Below are positions 51,940 through 64,000 of a DNA stretch of 64,000 bases, one piece after another; the first letter of the stretch is position 1; every line of letters starts with the position of its first letter. Below the pieces are notes generated by a model that ran no database searches, was not told where the DNA came from, and saw nothing but the letters and a program-made list of their open reading frames with translations. The translations under genes were made by a program, and so were the position numbers. Where the stretch lies: assembly GCF_021018895.1 (NCBI RefSeq), contig NC_079377.1, forward strand, positions 13,788,501 to 13,852,500, given 5' to 3'. Source of the DNA: Seriola aureovittata (Eukaryota > Chordata > Actinopteri > Carangiformes > Carangidae).

Positions 51940-52580
51940 GAACATGCAGCGCTTCTAACGGACTCCGTACTGACTGAAGACAGGAGTTATGTGTACAAAC
52001 CGGGGTTTCCCTCACCATCCTCCAGCTGGGGCAGTGTGGTGCTACCCAACATATCTGTCAACACTTTTTCCAATTAGTCATCTTTTATTTTTACCCATAT
52101 TGTGCTGCAACACCACTCACACTGATATAGTAATATCTTCCCACAGGCGAGATTCACACAGAAGGTCCCTTTTTTAAATCCCATTTCACACTTCTGCTCC
52201 ATTTCTTGTGCATACCTTTAAGGAGGTTGTAGGAAATATTTCAGATCAAAGAATGTTTTGTCTGTGTCAGATTTTGTGAAGGGGACGATCTAAATATAAT
52301 CATTAATATTTGCTCTACAGCAGAAGCTCTGCTGAGCCATAAACAAACCTTGAAATAGGTAAATTCTGTGTTTTGTCATTTACTTTGGGCCTTTTTAAGG
52401 GGCAATATTTGCTAATGGCCCAGCATCATGTTCACTGAGCATGCCATAGACATAAAACTAGGGAATGAAACTGAGAGCCCAGCTGTGGTTCGATATTCAC
52501 CCTAGAAATTGGCATCGAAAGATATCCACACAAGCACAGCCAGTATACTCAGTAGCTGCAGGAGTGGCCTGTTAGGAAGG

Positions 52581-52680
<100 letters not shown>

Positions 52681-53854
52681 CTGGCTCGTATGGTTTATGC
52701 GAGGTGGAGACCTTTTGTACTTTAAAAAAAAAAAAATCTTAATTTCAGAGGATAGTGTTGGCAGATATGTTGTGTGAGCATGCTGCTGCTGCTGCTGTCA
52801 AGTCCTGGGTCGAAAAGAAAGGAAGACTTCTGGTACACATTTCTCTATTTACCGTAATTTCCTTTTGACTGGACGAGCTTGAATGCAGTTTCTGATTCTG
52901 AAGCATGTGCTAATGGTACCTCAGGTGCAACGCTCCCTATGATGGAGTGAAGATACTTTATTGAAACCAACCCTAAGAGAAAAAAAGCAGCTCGATTGTG
53001 TTTTCATGAATGGTTACCGTAGATTTAAGTGTGAACAACAGTTTTCTATTATGCAGATATTACTAAGTCATTGGGTAATGCAATGATGGTTTGCAGTTTT
53101 GCCAGATCTTCATATCAGCACAATTTACACGACAGTTAGGAATTATGTATTTAATGCAGATCACATATACTACAAATAATGCAGCCACATTTTGTGCCAA
53201 AACACTCACAGTAGACTTGACAAACGTGACCAGACAATTGTGTCTGAGAAGCAAAACCCAACAATGTAACTTTTGATTTAAAAAAAAAAAAAAAAAAAAT
53301 GTTTAAAGGTGGACTCAACAACTAATGTGTAGCGTAATCCAAGTGTTTCTATTGTTTCCTAGCTATTCAGTTGGTGATGATATTCTGTTTGTCATGTGGT
53401 CTTTTTGTGTTTGTACTGGTATTGCCAAGATGAACCAGCACTACATTCCTTCATTGTTCAAGGGATTGTTTTTGAGAATAATTTGTTGGATGTATTTTGC
53501 TCTTATGGAGCTATCATTGTGGAGAAAGATTTGTTTTTTAAAACTATGTGTTGTGTATATTCAGACCAAGATAAATGTGAGTTATTTTGGCTTGGAGTGA
53601 GCCCCCTTTAAATGCACATAGATGGGTCTGCATTTCAGATGCTGGTTTGCTGAGAACAGGTTCACTATATACTCACCAGGGAATAGAAATATACATGAAA
53701 TTAAATTTTTCCAGTGAACTGTTTTCCCTGTCTTTGTGATGATTGTTCACATGTGGCCATTTTTAATAATGCGTGTTCAACACTAAAATGTTCTGTACAA
53801 AGAAGAAAATAGGCTTTTTAAAAGTGTAGCGTGGTTTATATTTTGTTGTTTTTA

Positions 53855-53860
53855 AATAAA
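53855..53860 (+). terminator. xpo5: Poly(A) signal, xpo5
   Basis: AATAAA within TTTAAATAAAATTATAA, the first canonical signal after the stop with a T/G-rich sequence following. Confidence 0.5.
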
Positions 53861-55099
53861 ATTATAATTTGTCTAGAATTCATCTTTTGCTTTTCCACGT
53901 AGTATATAGATAAAAGTAGTTTAAATTTTATAAAAACATTATTCGATTGCTATATGTGGACATATTTGGGTCTTATTAACTATCATTTTTTATTTTGCAT
54001 ATGCATCATATGAAGAATTTTGCAAAATTACCAATATGGTGATATAGTTGTAAATATAAAACAACTGTAATATGTAAAATAATCTATATTTATTAGTATT
54101 ATATCTGGTTCTTACTGTCCTTGAATCTTTACACTTATGTTTACACTAAAGTCTAAATAAAAATGTGTGTAAGGATACTGACAGATCTGCAGACATTTTT
54201 AGTGTTTCAAAATTGCAGTATTGCAGTATTTAAAAACAAATTGTGCAATGAACATATTTCCATCCTTAACACTAACACCAATGTATGTTATATAATATTG
54301 TTTGGACTATTTGTTTGTTTTCATTATTGTTACCCATCTGCATGGTGGCATTTTTTTCCCCTATGAGGTCATACTACCGCCAATAAAGATTTATAATAAA
54401 TTGGATATCTATTATAAACAATAAAGATATTATTATAAAAAATATTCGCATATTTCAGTAGACTTTAATTTCTGGATCAAATAGTTCTATCCTGTATTTC
54501 TATATTAGTGCCTGGCATTAGTGATGAAAAACTATCATGATTTTGATTCATAGGTGTCCCAAACCTCAGTTTACTAATCACAAGAGTTTACCTTTTGAGG
54601 GGTACCCCTATACTATAACGTAGGGAATAAATTAATTTAAAATTAAATGAAATTAGTGAACGGGCGAATTCGGGGGCAAGTTCGGGTGCATATTCGCAAA
54701 AGCAATTTTGACAGAAACATCTGCCTGAGGAAAATCCGTTCGTACTCCGAGACGGTGGGGGGCGCTAAGGCGGTATTTGTTATTTGCCAACTGCCGTAAA
54801 ATACTGTAATGAGCTGCGAAGAAGCACAACGAAGAAGAACGATGTCTAACCATGGCTGCGTAACGTTTAATGGTGGCATGGTATTATTTTGTTCTTATGA
54901 AAATATTGGGATTGAATAAATGAATGCCTGTAGGTTTGATATATTCATAGCCAACAGACACTAAAACTTTAAATGTCAGCAAGAAAACACGCCGGTTTAT
55001 TAATGTGAACTGCAGCAGAGCAGCAGCTGGCTGTGGGACTCCTGCTGACAACAGAGGCGTTTAATAGAGGTACATTTATAGTTTGGTACAGGAAAAAAC

Positions 55100-55500
55100 T
55101 GCAATTCCTTGTGACCTCGTACGTACATTTACTCAAGTACTGTCGCTACGTAAATACATTTTGTGGTATGTGTACTATTTCTAATTTATCTTACTTTATA
55201 CTTCGACTGCTCTACATTTCAGAGGCTAATATACATATTTATCTCAAAAATATAGTTAGTTCACAAATCAAGAGTTTATGTACGAAATATATAACAACAT
55301 CACAACAATTTGTACAATATGCTGCAATGTTATATACCCATAACTATACAAAGTATATTAGCTTCACTTAAACAAGGTGCAAAATTAAAATGCTGCTTGC
55401 ATGTTGCATCAGTAATAATGATCCAATATCCTGCCAACGAGTATTTTTACTTAAAGTACTTAAATGTACCTAGAAGTACATTTAGCTTACTTCAGTAAAG
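55100..55500 (+). repeat. Teleost ACTCAAGTACTGT repeat
   Basis: ACATTTACTCAAGTACTGT, TACTTTATACTTCGACTGC and CTACATTTCAGAGG occur in consensus order, with a terminal GTACTTAAATGTACC. This is the same family as the fragment at about 39975-40140. Confidence 0.65.
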
Positions 55501-55722
55501 TTCTGAATGTTATATATTTACTTGTAATTGAGTGAATTTATGGTGTGGCATTGCTGCTTTTACTAAAGTATATGATCTGATTACCCATGTGTCTTTGCAA
55601 AGCAGCTCAAGCTCTGTCAGGTTGCACAGGGATCTAATATCCATTTTTTAATTTTTAAATTGATTCACACCTTTATGTTTCGGGTAGTTATCCTGTTAGA
55701 AAACAAATATTTTCCAAAATAT

Positions 55723-55754
<32 letters not shown>

Positions 55755-56269
55755 ACAAATTGCAACAGGTCTTTTTTCTCTATGTTTGCAGCATTTAATT
55801 GATCCTCTGACTTCTTCTACCACTGCCCTTATTTAATGTACTCTCAGTGCTATTTACATACAAGAAACCTGACATTCCCCCTTAAATTTCAGTGGTCAAA
55901 ATATTCATGTCCATAAATGTCACATAGCTGTGCAGTATATTCTGTTGGATTTTTACTGCGATTAATGAATGAAGCCGAGTCCTGAATACTCAAACAGTAA
56001 AACCCAGAGTACTTTCAAATGGCAGCACCCTTATATCAAATGGAGATGTTAACCAGCTGAATTATATTGTTCATCAGGCTATGTTTTCCTGTGATTCTGA
56101 ATGAATTGGCATTTGATATCTCTGGAAACTATACTTTCTACAAGAATTTCAAGCTTTAAAAGCTCAAACAGCTCAGCTGCAAAACATATTTGTAGAAGTT
56201 GGTGCTGCAGGGTAGAAGAGGTTTATTATAATATTTATATGCCCATGTGTACATTGAAAGAGAACTGAA

Positions 56270-56460
56270 ACAATCATTGATAGTCAATTAATCAGTTAGA
56301 CGGTCAACAGAAAATCATTCTGCGATCATTGTAAGAAGTGATTATAAAGTCATTCATGAAGCTAAATTGCTAAACGTGAGGTGAGACAGTAATTAACTGA
56401 GAAAGTAAACAACAGATTAATCGATTATTAAAATAATAATTAGTTGTGGCCCTACTATAA
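56270..56460 (-). repeat. Teleost interspersed repeat, GGCTGCAACTAACGATTATT family
   Basis: Reverse orientation, with ATTGATAGTCAATTAATCAG, GATTAATCGATTATTAAAAT and the terminal TAATTAGTTGTGGCCCTA. Confidence 0.6.
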
Positions 56461-58224
56461 TCATTCCTCCTGTTTGTGCTAATATTAAAGAAATGTTTTC
56501 CTACTGTGAAAACAAAACTAAAATTCTGCACCCACCTTCAGTATGCTGTGTCCCACCCACACTGCACAGTGTCTCAGGATTCTGGTTCACCAATGCTTTG
56601 AAGTACAACAGAGGAATGTCTTTTATGTTTGTTTTTAATGATGGGGGACTATGACAACGTCTCCAAATTTAAATACAAAAATACAAACTCTGCCTATGAT
56701 TTCTTTCCATTAATACCAATTTTCCTTCATGTCTTCTAGGTTCCACTGCCCATCCAGCAGCACCATGCTCCTCCTGCGTTTCCGATCACTGCTCGCTGGC
56801 TCCTCTGATCAGTGTGACTCTTGATGAGATTTACGAAGAGACAATATTTGCAGTTTTAGTCCCTAACAAGAATGACTGAAAGCGGACCATTTTTCTTGAT
56901 CATACATACAACCCTGCCTAAACCTGTAACCAGATGTCACTCTCTAAATGATAAATATTTTAATTCAGAGACTAACACTAGACAACGAATAAATTGTAGT
57001 TGTTAATATTTTCTGATGCTTTTCTGGAATTAAAAAATATTCTTCTCTGAGGCAATGGCATTTATTGTTAACATTTGTTTCACTGTAGGACAGAAATTCA
57101 CAGCTTTGGAGGAATACTATAAAGATGATAAACTGGGAAAGAAAGAAAGAAAATCACTGCCTATGAAATGTATTCACCACTTTTTGGCATATTTGTTTTC
57201 AATGGCATTGCCTTTAATGTAAAATATCTACATCTACATATTTGCATGGATGGATCAGTGAATTCCTCATACATCTTTGTGAAACTGCTCTGACTCCGTC
57301 AAGTTGCATGGGGAGTAAATATTAGTATAATATAAAGTCCTGCCTCAGAATTTCAAATGGGTTAATGTCTGGACTCTCATATGGCTTTATGTTTGGGCAA
57401 CTTGTCTTGTTCGAAAAACATTTTCCTAAATGGCAGTTGTACATCCTGTAGAAGGTCTTCCTCCACAATTGATGTATTTTGCTGTATTTATTTGATCCTG
57501 TACCCTCACAAGCCCTTTGGGCCTGCTGCAGTGAAGCATCCCCACAGCCCGACCTTGACTGGGACGGTGTGCTTTTGTTAATGTGCAGTGTTTGGTTTAC
57601 ACTAAAGTTGCAGGCTGGCTCAATGCAGCAGTAGTATTACAGCAGTGCTATTTGATAACCCTATTACAAGGGAAACTCAATGCTGTGTTGTCATAGCCTA
57701 TCATTCCCCCAACTGATACTTTTCACTAGCCCTGTCATGGTTCAGAATATTCATTTGACTTTGCCAGGAAATGTATGAACCAGCACTTGGACCATGTAGA
57801 TGGAGAAGTATTTAAAATAAAATCACTTGTCACACCTTGACTACACACAGGTGTCCTCCATTCAGCTTAATTATGTGACATTGAAAAAACAATTGGCAAT
57901 GTAGGTTATTGTTTTGATATGTAAAGAGAGTGGAAACCTTTTTGTTTTGGATATTTTTTATAATTTTTAGAGCTAAATTTTAATGTTAAAGTATTTTTTG
58001 TGTGTGTTGATCAATGTGGGAAAATACAATTACATATTACAAATACTTAAAAATACTTTGTAAAAACAATAACAATTGGCTATTCTGTTGCTAATTTGTT
58101 ATTATCTTTTCTTTGGTTCTGTAAATATTTTTTATGAATTATCAGCAGAATTAGGATGAATGTCAATCGTGCTGTATTAATTAATGATCAAATAAGGGTC
58201 ACACCTGTGCTTGATGTTTTATCA

Positions 58225-58232
58225 TATAAAAG
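58225..58232 (+). promoter_or_regulatory. Candidate TATA box of the cystatin gene
   Basis: TATAAAAG in ATCATATAAAAGGGTT, about 370 nt upstream of the cystatin ATG. Placement would give a 5' UTR of about 340 nt. No other evidence. Confidence 0.3.
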
Positions 58233-58600
58233 GGTTATTGTTGTAGCCTGTGAGAGGTCACTGCAGCCGAAACAGTGCTTAATTTCTCTTTAAAAAAAAT
58301 ATTAAGCGTTAGTCTAATACCTCAGATTTGATGTACTTTACTTTTTAAGTGAGTTAACACACATTAGTTTGTTTTCCACCAGCAGCACCAGCTTCACGGC
58401 AGCTTAGCAACGTGGTTGCCGCGCAACACAGAAGTTTCTGGTCGGAGTGGTGATTTTCAGTTCGGACGTTTTAGTCAACAGATAGGAAACAGGTGTGTGT
58501 TTCTACTCAGCATAATTTACCCCGCTTTGCAGGTGAACTCGCCCAGAGACGAAACTCGGGACACTCCTTCACTACGTCGAAGCAACTTGTTGGGCTTAAG

Positions 58601-59239
58601 ATGTTTGTCTTGCTGTGTATTTTCGTCTGTGCCTCGGCCACAACCACTGGACAAGTGATGACCGGTCAGCCTCGCAAAGTTCCAGTAAACAACACGAAGG
58701 TTTTGGCGGCAGCACGATTTGCTGTGGTTGAATTCAACAGAGACAACGCAGAAGACCAGCTTGCCTACAGAATTGTGAACATAACATCGGCCAAAATTCA
58801 GGTAAGACTCCATATTGGAGTCATATAGCTAAGCATCATACATTTTCAACCATAAACGGTGCCTATAATATGTCCTATTTCTTGTAGGTGGTCGCGGGAA
58901 TAAACTACATCTTGGAAGTGCAGCTGGGACGTACAGTGTGCAAGAAAAGTGACACAGCTGACAGTGAACCATGTGATTTACAATCCGATTCCAAGGCAAG
59001 TTCAACGTTTTAGGTGGTGCACAGCACATACTAAGTGAAAAAGGGCACCTAAAAGTCTCGGAGTTGTGCACCTTACTTCTCTGTCTCTGCATTTTGTCAA
59101 TGTGTAAATATGTTAAAAGGATTCGCTAATTTGCTATTAATTTCAGGAACTTCAGTGCAACTTCATCGTTACAGAAATTCCTTGGGAAGATTCACGTGTA
59201 CTTACTAAAAAGAAGTGTCACCTACATAATAATGCATGA
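58601..59239 (+). CDS. Secreted type-2 cystatin (cysteine protease inhibitor)
   Basis: Family-2 cystatins are secreted and block papain-like proteases such as cathepsins. Three exons: 58601-58801, 58888-58995, 59147-59239, giving 133 residues. Start MFVLLCIFVCASATTTG is a signal peptide. The inhibitory wedge is present: an N-terminal glycine (GQPRKV), Q67-VVAG across the first exon junction (QVVAG), and P115-W116 (EIPWED). Four cysteines match the two disulphides (VC, PC, QC, KC). The three-exon layout with the first junction inside QVVAG is that of vertebrate type-2 cystatins. Intron 2 starts with GC (AAG|GCAAGT), not GT. Which vertebrate paralogue (C, F or E/M type) cannot be decided, so no symbol is given. 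Confidence 0.9.
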
Positions 59240-62200
59240 TATACTGATGTAGTCCTGCTGATGGTGCTGCTAAGTAAACAATTATAACTGAGCTGTGTTT
59301 TTAGTTTGTGTTCATCTCCAATTTCAGACGTGGTGCTTCTTGGTACAATGTGCACACCCTGAATTTATAATGGCATGTTCATAAACCAGTGATTTTCATT
59401 GGCTCACAGATCTGCCACTTGTTCTAACACTGAGTTGAATAAGTTCAGTGACCTGCACTCACTCTGCATTGTATAGGGCGAAAAATGGCATAATTATTCC
59501 AGTGAGTGACCAGGACAGCTTTACTGTGCCTCATCTCTCAGTGTGTGTCCTGGCAGCTGTAAGGCTCTGGTTGCGTGTCAAGCTTGGTCAGACACATGGC
59601 TGCTAAACGGAGACGAGGCTACACCTCTCTACTCTACAACCACAGTCTCCAGAAGGGCTCTGTATGGAGGATTACAGGCATTTTCAGATTACTGCTCAGC
59701 AAGACTGAACGGTCTGCTGCTCTGACCCCCTTTTTAACAGGGGGAAATAAACAGCTCACTGATGATGTGCCAATAAAGACATGCAGCATAGGGGGAAATT
59801 GTCAACGGGTGTAGTTTGTTTGGGGCTGTGGTGTCTGCGGCTATCCGATTTAGTACAATTACTGGGGTGTTGCCTGTTTCAGCCACATTTTGATGTAACT
59901 CCTTCGAGAGAATGAATAAAGTCAGATTGGTGACTGATAAAATGTGTCTTCAATGATGGAATAAGAGATATTGCTAAGTGGTGTGCAGGCAAAAGAGTAT
60001 GCATCTGTTTGGCTTTGATTACAGTAAACAGACAAATGGATAAGCGGTACACACACACACACCCTGCCCATAATGTCTCTAATCATGGATGTCTTAATCA
60101 AACTGAGCAAAACATAAAGAATTGGCTGGCACTGTGGATTAGGTAGCAGGGGTTAGGAATGTGGGGGAAGGGGGATACTCCTTAATGTGGGATGACTAAC
60201 ATCGACAGTCCGGTGCCAGGAGTATGCCCTGTCCATCTGCCATTCCACTCACCCACCCACCCACTGACACACTAACAGGTGCGTGCATGCAGATACACGT
60301 GTGTTTTCTGTGCACACGCTCAAATACTCCACCCTGCACTCTGGCCCTACCCCTGTCCTCACTTAGCCTGGGCAGCAGATGGTGAGGGGTAAGGCTTGTA
60401 GCCCCCCTCCCCACTCCAAGCCACCAGCCCATCACCCCCTATTTTTTTCCCCCACGAACACCACCCCACCCCTCTTTGTGTTGTTGAAGAGCCTGAGTGT
60501 TGAAAGGCGAGCCCCAGCTTGTCTCTTCCCCCCCCCCCCCCCACAAATCCTTGGCTGACTGCCATTGGCGGGACTCAGTCAGGTGTCCTAATGCTTCAGT
60601 TAGGGGAGGAAACGCTGGTTAATCTGCCCATCGCGTGCCACCGGCCATGGCCTGGCCTCTTTGTGTCTGGCACCCCTCTGATCAGTCCCTCCACCCCTTC
60701 ATCTGTCTTTCCCCCTTCTCTTCCAACCCAGTTTCCCTACCCCAAGACAGTGTCATCCTTTCTTAAAGATCAACCCCTCTTCCTTTTCGGGATGTATGTT
60801 AACTATATTCTATATTGGACAAATCCAATTGTTTTGACAGTTGTCCTCCATCATTGTTGATGGATCTGACTATTTTATTGTCCTGTTCAGTCATTAAACC
60901 CTTCTTCAGTTTGTGCTGACTCAGCATACTAGCAAATGCACTGTATAGGAAAAATGTTGCAAGTGATTATTACACTATTCTTCTTTATAACTTCTCTGCT
61001 GCCTCTCACCTACAGTACCTAGTCAAGCTAAGATGTATAACTCCAACCATTACTGCATTGTACTGCTCATCTTCCTCGTGCCCACGGCTCTCTTTGTCAA
61101 CCCTAAGTTAGAGTACATCACAGCAAAATAATGTAGGGCAATTGTTATATCAAAGTTGCTTCTAATGGAATACTGAAGTGATTAGTTAATACAAATTGCT
61201 GTACTGTATTGTTTGTACCGTAAGAATGGACTGAAATCCATAATTTTTAAATGTGTCATCTCTTGTGTATCTTCATCATCATTTCTAATTTTTTCACAGT
61301 CTTCTCTCAGTCTTTAATGCACTTTCACCTACCTCATTATACAGAGCCAGCATCACCTCAAAGTACTGGAAGGTGCACTGCTCTGATTAGGATGAATGAT
61401 GCTTAGATGCTACTTGGAGGATGTTGATATGGTGAGGTTGCGTAACCAGAGTGGGGTCATTACCATCTGACCCCTGCTGACCTTCTTTTTCATTGACCCC
61501 TGGGTTTGGTCACTGCTTCAGAGCACAGGCAGGAGTATAAGGTCAGAGTTGAAAGTATCCTCAGCTGTGCTGTCATGGAAACAGCAGCATTTGCTCTTCT
61601 TATCGTTAGTTTTATTCTAAGGATAATGGGCCACTTAAAACCATATTTTCATTTGCTGTTATTTTGTCTCACCTTTTGAAGGTTTTCCTTTTTAAAGCAC
61701 TCAGAGGGCATGTTTCTATGTAGCTACTGAATAATATAAGATATTAATCTTTTGTGGACTGATATTGGAAAATATTGAAATAAAGTTGTACGTAATGGCT
61801 CCTATTGTGGTACTGATGCCTCCTGGTTTGTTTTGAAGATAATGTGGGTGCAAATTGTTTTGAATTGTTAGTTACATTTTACCGATTAGTTCTTCGTGTT
61901 TTACCTGCTCTTTTTGTATTTGACATGCTGTATTGGGGTTTCCATCACATTTTATGTGCAGCAAAGCATAGATCCCCCTTCTTCAGTGTTGTGACCAAAG
62001 CTTCAGAGTCCGCCATTGTGGTCAATCGAAACACACCCGTGGTTTGTTTTTGCACTTCCTGTTTGTGACCGTTGTGAAGGGTTTCCTTGCAATCAGTGCT
62101 GCGGCAGGGGGAGGGGGGGGATCAATACTTTCAATGTAACGTGTGGCCAATGGAATAAGGGAGTGATTTATGTAGGAATGGCTGCTCCCCGAATCAGATG

Positions 62201-62260
62201 GGATTTGTGTTTGGTGGCCGGATGAGTGGAGGGGAGGAGGGGTGGTGGCAAAGCGACCCA
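59240..62260. other. Cystatin 3' UTR and intergenic region
   Basis: AATAAA at 59746 and 59772 could end the cystatin transcript. Beyond are C-rich runs (for example 60529-60541) and otherwise featureless sequence. Open frames here lack family resemblance. A 64-codon frame from 59596 and a 32-codon hydrophobic frame near 61034 have no support. Confidence 0.4.
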
Positions 62261-62462
62261 GAGCAAGAAGAACTATAAAAGGTTAAAAAAAAAAAAAAAA
62301 AAAAGTGTGCTTCGGTGCTGTTGGTCATGGCACCACTCCTCTCCTCTTCCCGCTGTCCTCTCTTCTCTTTTCATCTCTCAAACACACCATGCTCTCTGAC
62401 TGTCCCGCTTAATCTTAGTGCTGTAGTATTATGAGACTAAAGACCGACGACACACACACACA

Positions 62463-62536
<74 letters not shown>

Positions 62537-63063
62537 AGGAGTTTAGCAGGTTGTGGACCACCAGCCAGAAACAGCATATGTCCCTCTCCTCTCCAGATTA
62601 ATGAGAGCATGTTAATATTACCATACAGTCAGAGAGGAGGGGATAGGGGCAAGGGGTAGGGAGGGGTGGGAGATGAAAGGTAGAGGGAGAGTGTAAGAGC
62701 CTTGCAGACAGACTAAGATTCAGAGGGAAGCACGAGGCGAGAGGAATGAGAGCAAGTCTGCGAGAGAAGGAGGGAAAGAGCAAGTCTTGGAAAGAGACAG
62801 AAAGATGGAAGTGTGGAGGCGGGAAAGAGCGAGAGAAGCGAGGACATAACAACCATAGAAAAATGTGTGTGTGTGTGTGTTTGCTTTATTGCAGTGGCCC
62901 CACCTACCCCTCCATCCTGTTAAGGAGGCACAGTCCTAAGGAGGAGGGGTAGGATCCCCTCCCTCAGCCACCGACACACACACACACATACACTCTCTCT
63001 CTCTGGCTCATACACACACTGTGCTCCGTGAGGGAGCAGTCGCTGAAGAGCTCTGGATAGACC
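62260..63063 (+). promoter_or_regulatory. Possible promoter and 5' UTR of the rightmost gene
   Basis: TATAAAAG at 62275-62282, then a poly-A run (62286-62304), pyrimidine-rich sequence, a CA tract (62449-62535) and GA-rich sequence. TTTATTGCAG at 62885-62894 could be an acceptor for an exon that includes the ATG at 63064. These are weak signals. Confidence 0.25.
62449..62535. repeat. CA microsatellite
   Basis: A CA run of about 87 nt with a single interruption (CACATACAC) near 62468. Confidence 0.95.
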
Positions 63064-63118
63064 ATGCAAGGTTCTGCAGGTGTCCCACCCTTCTCTCATC
63101 ACATTGATGCTTTAGAAG
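63064..63118 (+). CDS. Candidate first coding exon of an unidentified gene (runs off the right edge)
   Basis: An ATG in good context (AGACCATGC, A at -3) opens MQGSAGVPPFSHHIDALE and ends at a donor GAAG|GTACTA in phase 1. I cannot name the protein. No second exon was recognised before 64000. Confidence 0.3.
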
Positions 63119-64000
63119 GTACTATTTCAATTTGTTTCTTTCTCCTTTCTGCCACTCATCCAAATTCTTCTTCAGTTTTGTTTGGTTTGCGCTTTCTCCT
63201 TCTTTGCTTGAAGATTTCCCCTCTTCATGTGTTAGAGTAATCTGTGAGCCTCTGCTGCTAATGTGAATGTGTTTGTGTGAGACTGCATGTGCGTTTGTGT
63301 GACACTGAATGCATGCTTGTATGGTTGTTTACAAGCTCTACTGTGGCCGCAGGTCTGCCAACTTTAGCAGAGTGGATTCTATTAGCTACATGTGTTTCAG
63401 CTCGATTTGATTTTATTATCCTGTAATGCCTTTTTTAAAACTATTTTTGTAGGGGTCATGGCTTTGGCTGCTTGTTGCATTATTTAGTCTGGCATTTTAT
63501 TATTTTTATTGGTGTTCAACTCTTAAGGGTAGAGGGAGACAAAGCGCATTATGTATGCCCTGTGTACACCCTCTATATGCGTATTCATGATGTTTGGGTA
63601 GCGGCTTTCAGTCAAATCAACTGTAGTAGAAATAGATGGCATCATCTTTGATATAATTTTGTTTTTTTTGGATGCAATAGTGATGATGGTGGGTGTGAAA
63701 GAGTTGGAGATGTGCGAACTGTGAATTTTGGGAGTTGTTTTTAGTCTTGTAAAGGTTTTCATATTGCACAAGATTCTTTGAACTGTAACACACACAAAAA
63801 AAAACTACTAGTCAGATGAGTTTTTTTCTTTTCTTTATAAAAAGTAGATTTGTGTGTCACACAAACTCTCAGTTCATCAAAAGCAAAGCAGATGATATGT
63901 TTTATTATCGAAATAAGGGAGATGGTGCATTTGTGTGTGTGTGTCTACGTCTGTGAGAGAGAGAGCACATGTCTTGCATGTAACGTGCTGTATTGGCGAA
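63119..64000. other. Noncoding sequence at the right edge
   Basis: T-rich, intron-like sequence with short TG runs. No exon seen. Confidence 0.4.

Larger units (their letters stand above)
54430..58200. other. Intergenic region between xpo5 and the cystatin gene
   Basis: AT-rich with repeats at about 55100-55500 and 56270-56460 and a TA run (55723-55742). A CpG-containing patch (about 54655-54850) with GAAGAAGCACAACGAAGAAG is a possible transposon or promoter remnant. No supported exon. Confidence 0.5.

Noticed and set aside
54843..54920. Short frame MSNHGCVTFNGG after CpG-containing GAAGAAG sequence
   Set aside because: Only about 25 codons, no splice partner recognised; it may be a transposon or promoter remnant.
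56730..56820. Possible exon after GTCTTCTAG containing MLLLRFRSLLAGSSDQ
   Set aside because: The frame stops after 19 codons, there is no upstream exon and no family match.
59596..59811. Frame MAAKRRRGYTSLLYNHS downstream of the cystatin gene
   Set aside because: It lies in the probable cystatin 3' UTR, has no homology I recognise and a weak context.
61034..61132. 32-codon hydrophobic frame MYNSNHYCIVLLIFLVP
   Set aside because: Short, isolated, and chance hydrophobic frames of this size are common in AT-rich DNA.

Overview
This is vertebrate nuclear DNA, almost certainly from a ray-finned (teleost) fish. Genes are split into many short exons by GT-AG introns. There are long CA/TG microsatellites and several interspersed repeats typical of teleost genomes, and the two large genes match vertebrate TP53BP2 (ASPP2) and XPO5 (exportin-5) from end to end. 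No operons, CRISPR arrays, phage or bacterial features are present. All exon models were built by hand from splice signals, reading phase and similarity to known families; no alignment was run.

Layout. Positions 1-5.6 kb (minus strand): an isolated signal-peptide exon (281-428) of an unidentified secreted or membrane protein that runs off the left edge, plus a possible 5' exon at 5504-5584, among CA repeats and a local tandem duplication. Positions 5.6-10.5 kb: intergenic DNA with repeats. Positions 10.5-39.6 kb (minus): tp53bp2, 19 exons including a 5' noncoding one, about 1115 residues. Its order is ubiquitin-like fold, coiled coil, proline-rich region with a PPPPY motif, RVKF PP1-docking motif, ankyrin repeats and SH3. 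A separate 42-nt last exon encodes the C-terminus. Positions 39.6-40.9 kb: divergent promoter region with teleost repeats. Positions 41.06-51.94 kb (plus): xpo5, 33 coding exons, about 1220 residues, with a UTR to about 53.9 kb. Positions 54-58.2 kb: intergenic, repeats. Positions 58.6-59.24 kb (plus): a three-exon secreted type-2 cystatin. Positions 59.3-64 kb: mostly noncoding, with a candidate first coding exon (63064-63118) of an unidentified plus-strand gene leaving the right edge.

The genes are not a functional cluster. tp53bp2 (p53/PP1 adaptor) and xpo5 (pre-miRNA nuclear export) are head-to-head about 1.3 kb apart and may share promoter elements. The most notable sequence-level observations are a textbook U12-type AT-AC intron in xpo5, three unannotated in-phase cassette-exon candidates in tp53bp2, and a tp53bp2 uORF whose stop overlaps a main start codon. 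I found no wholly new biological system here.
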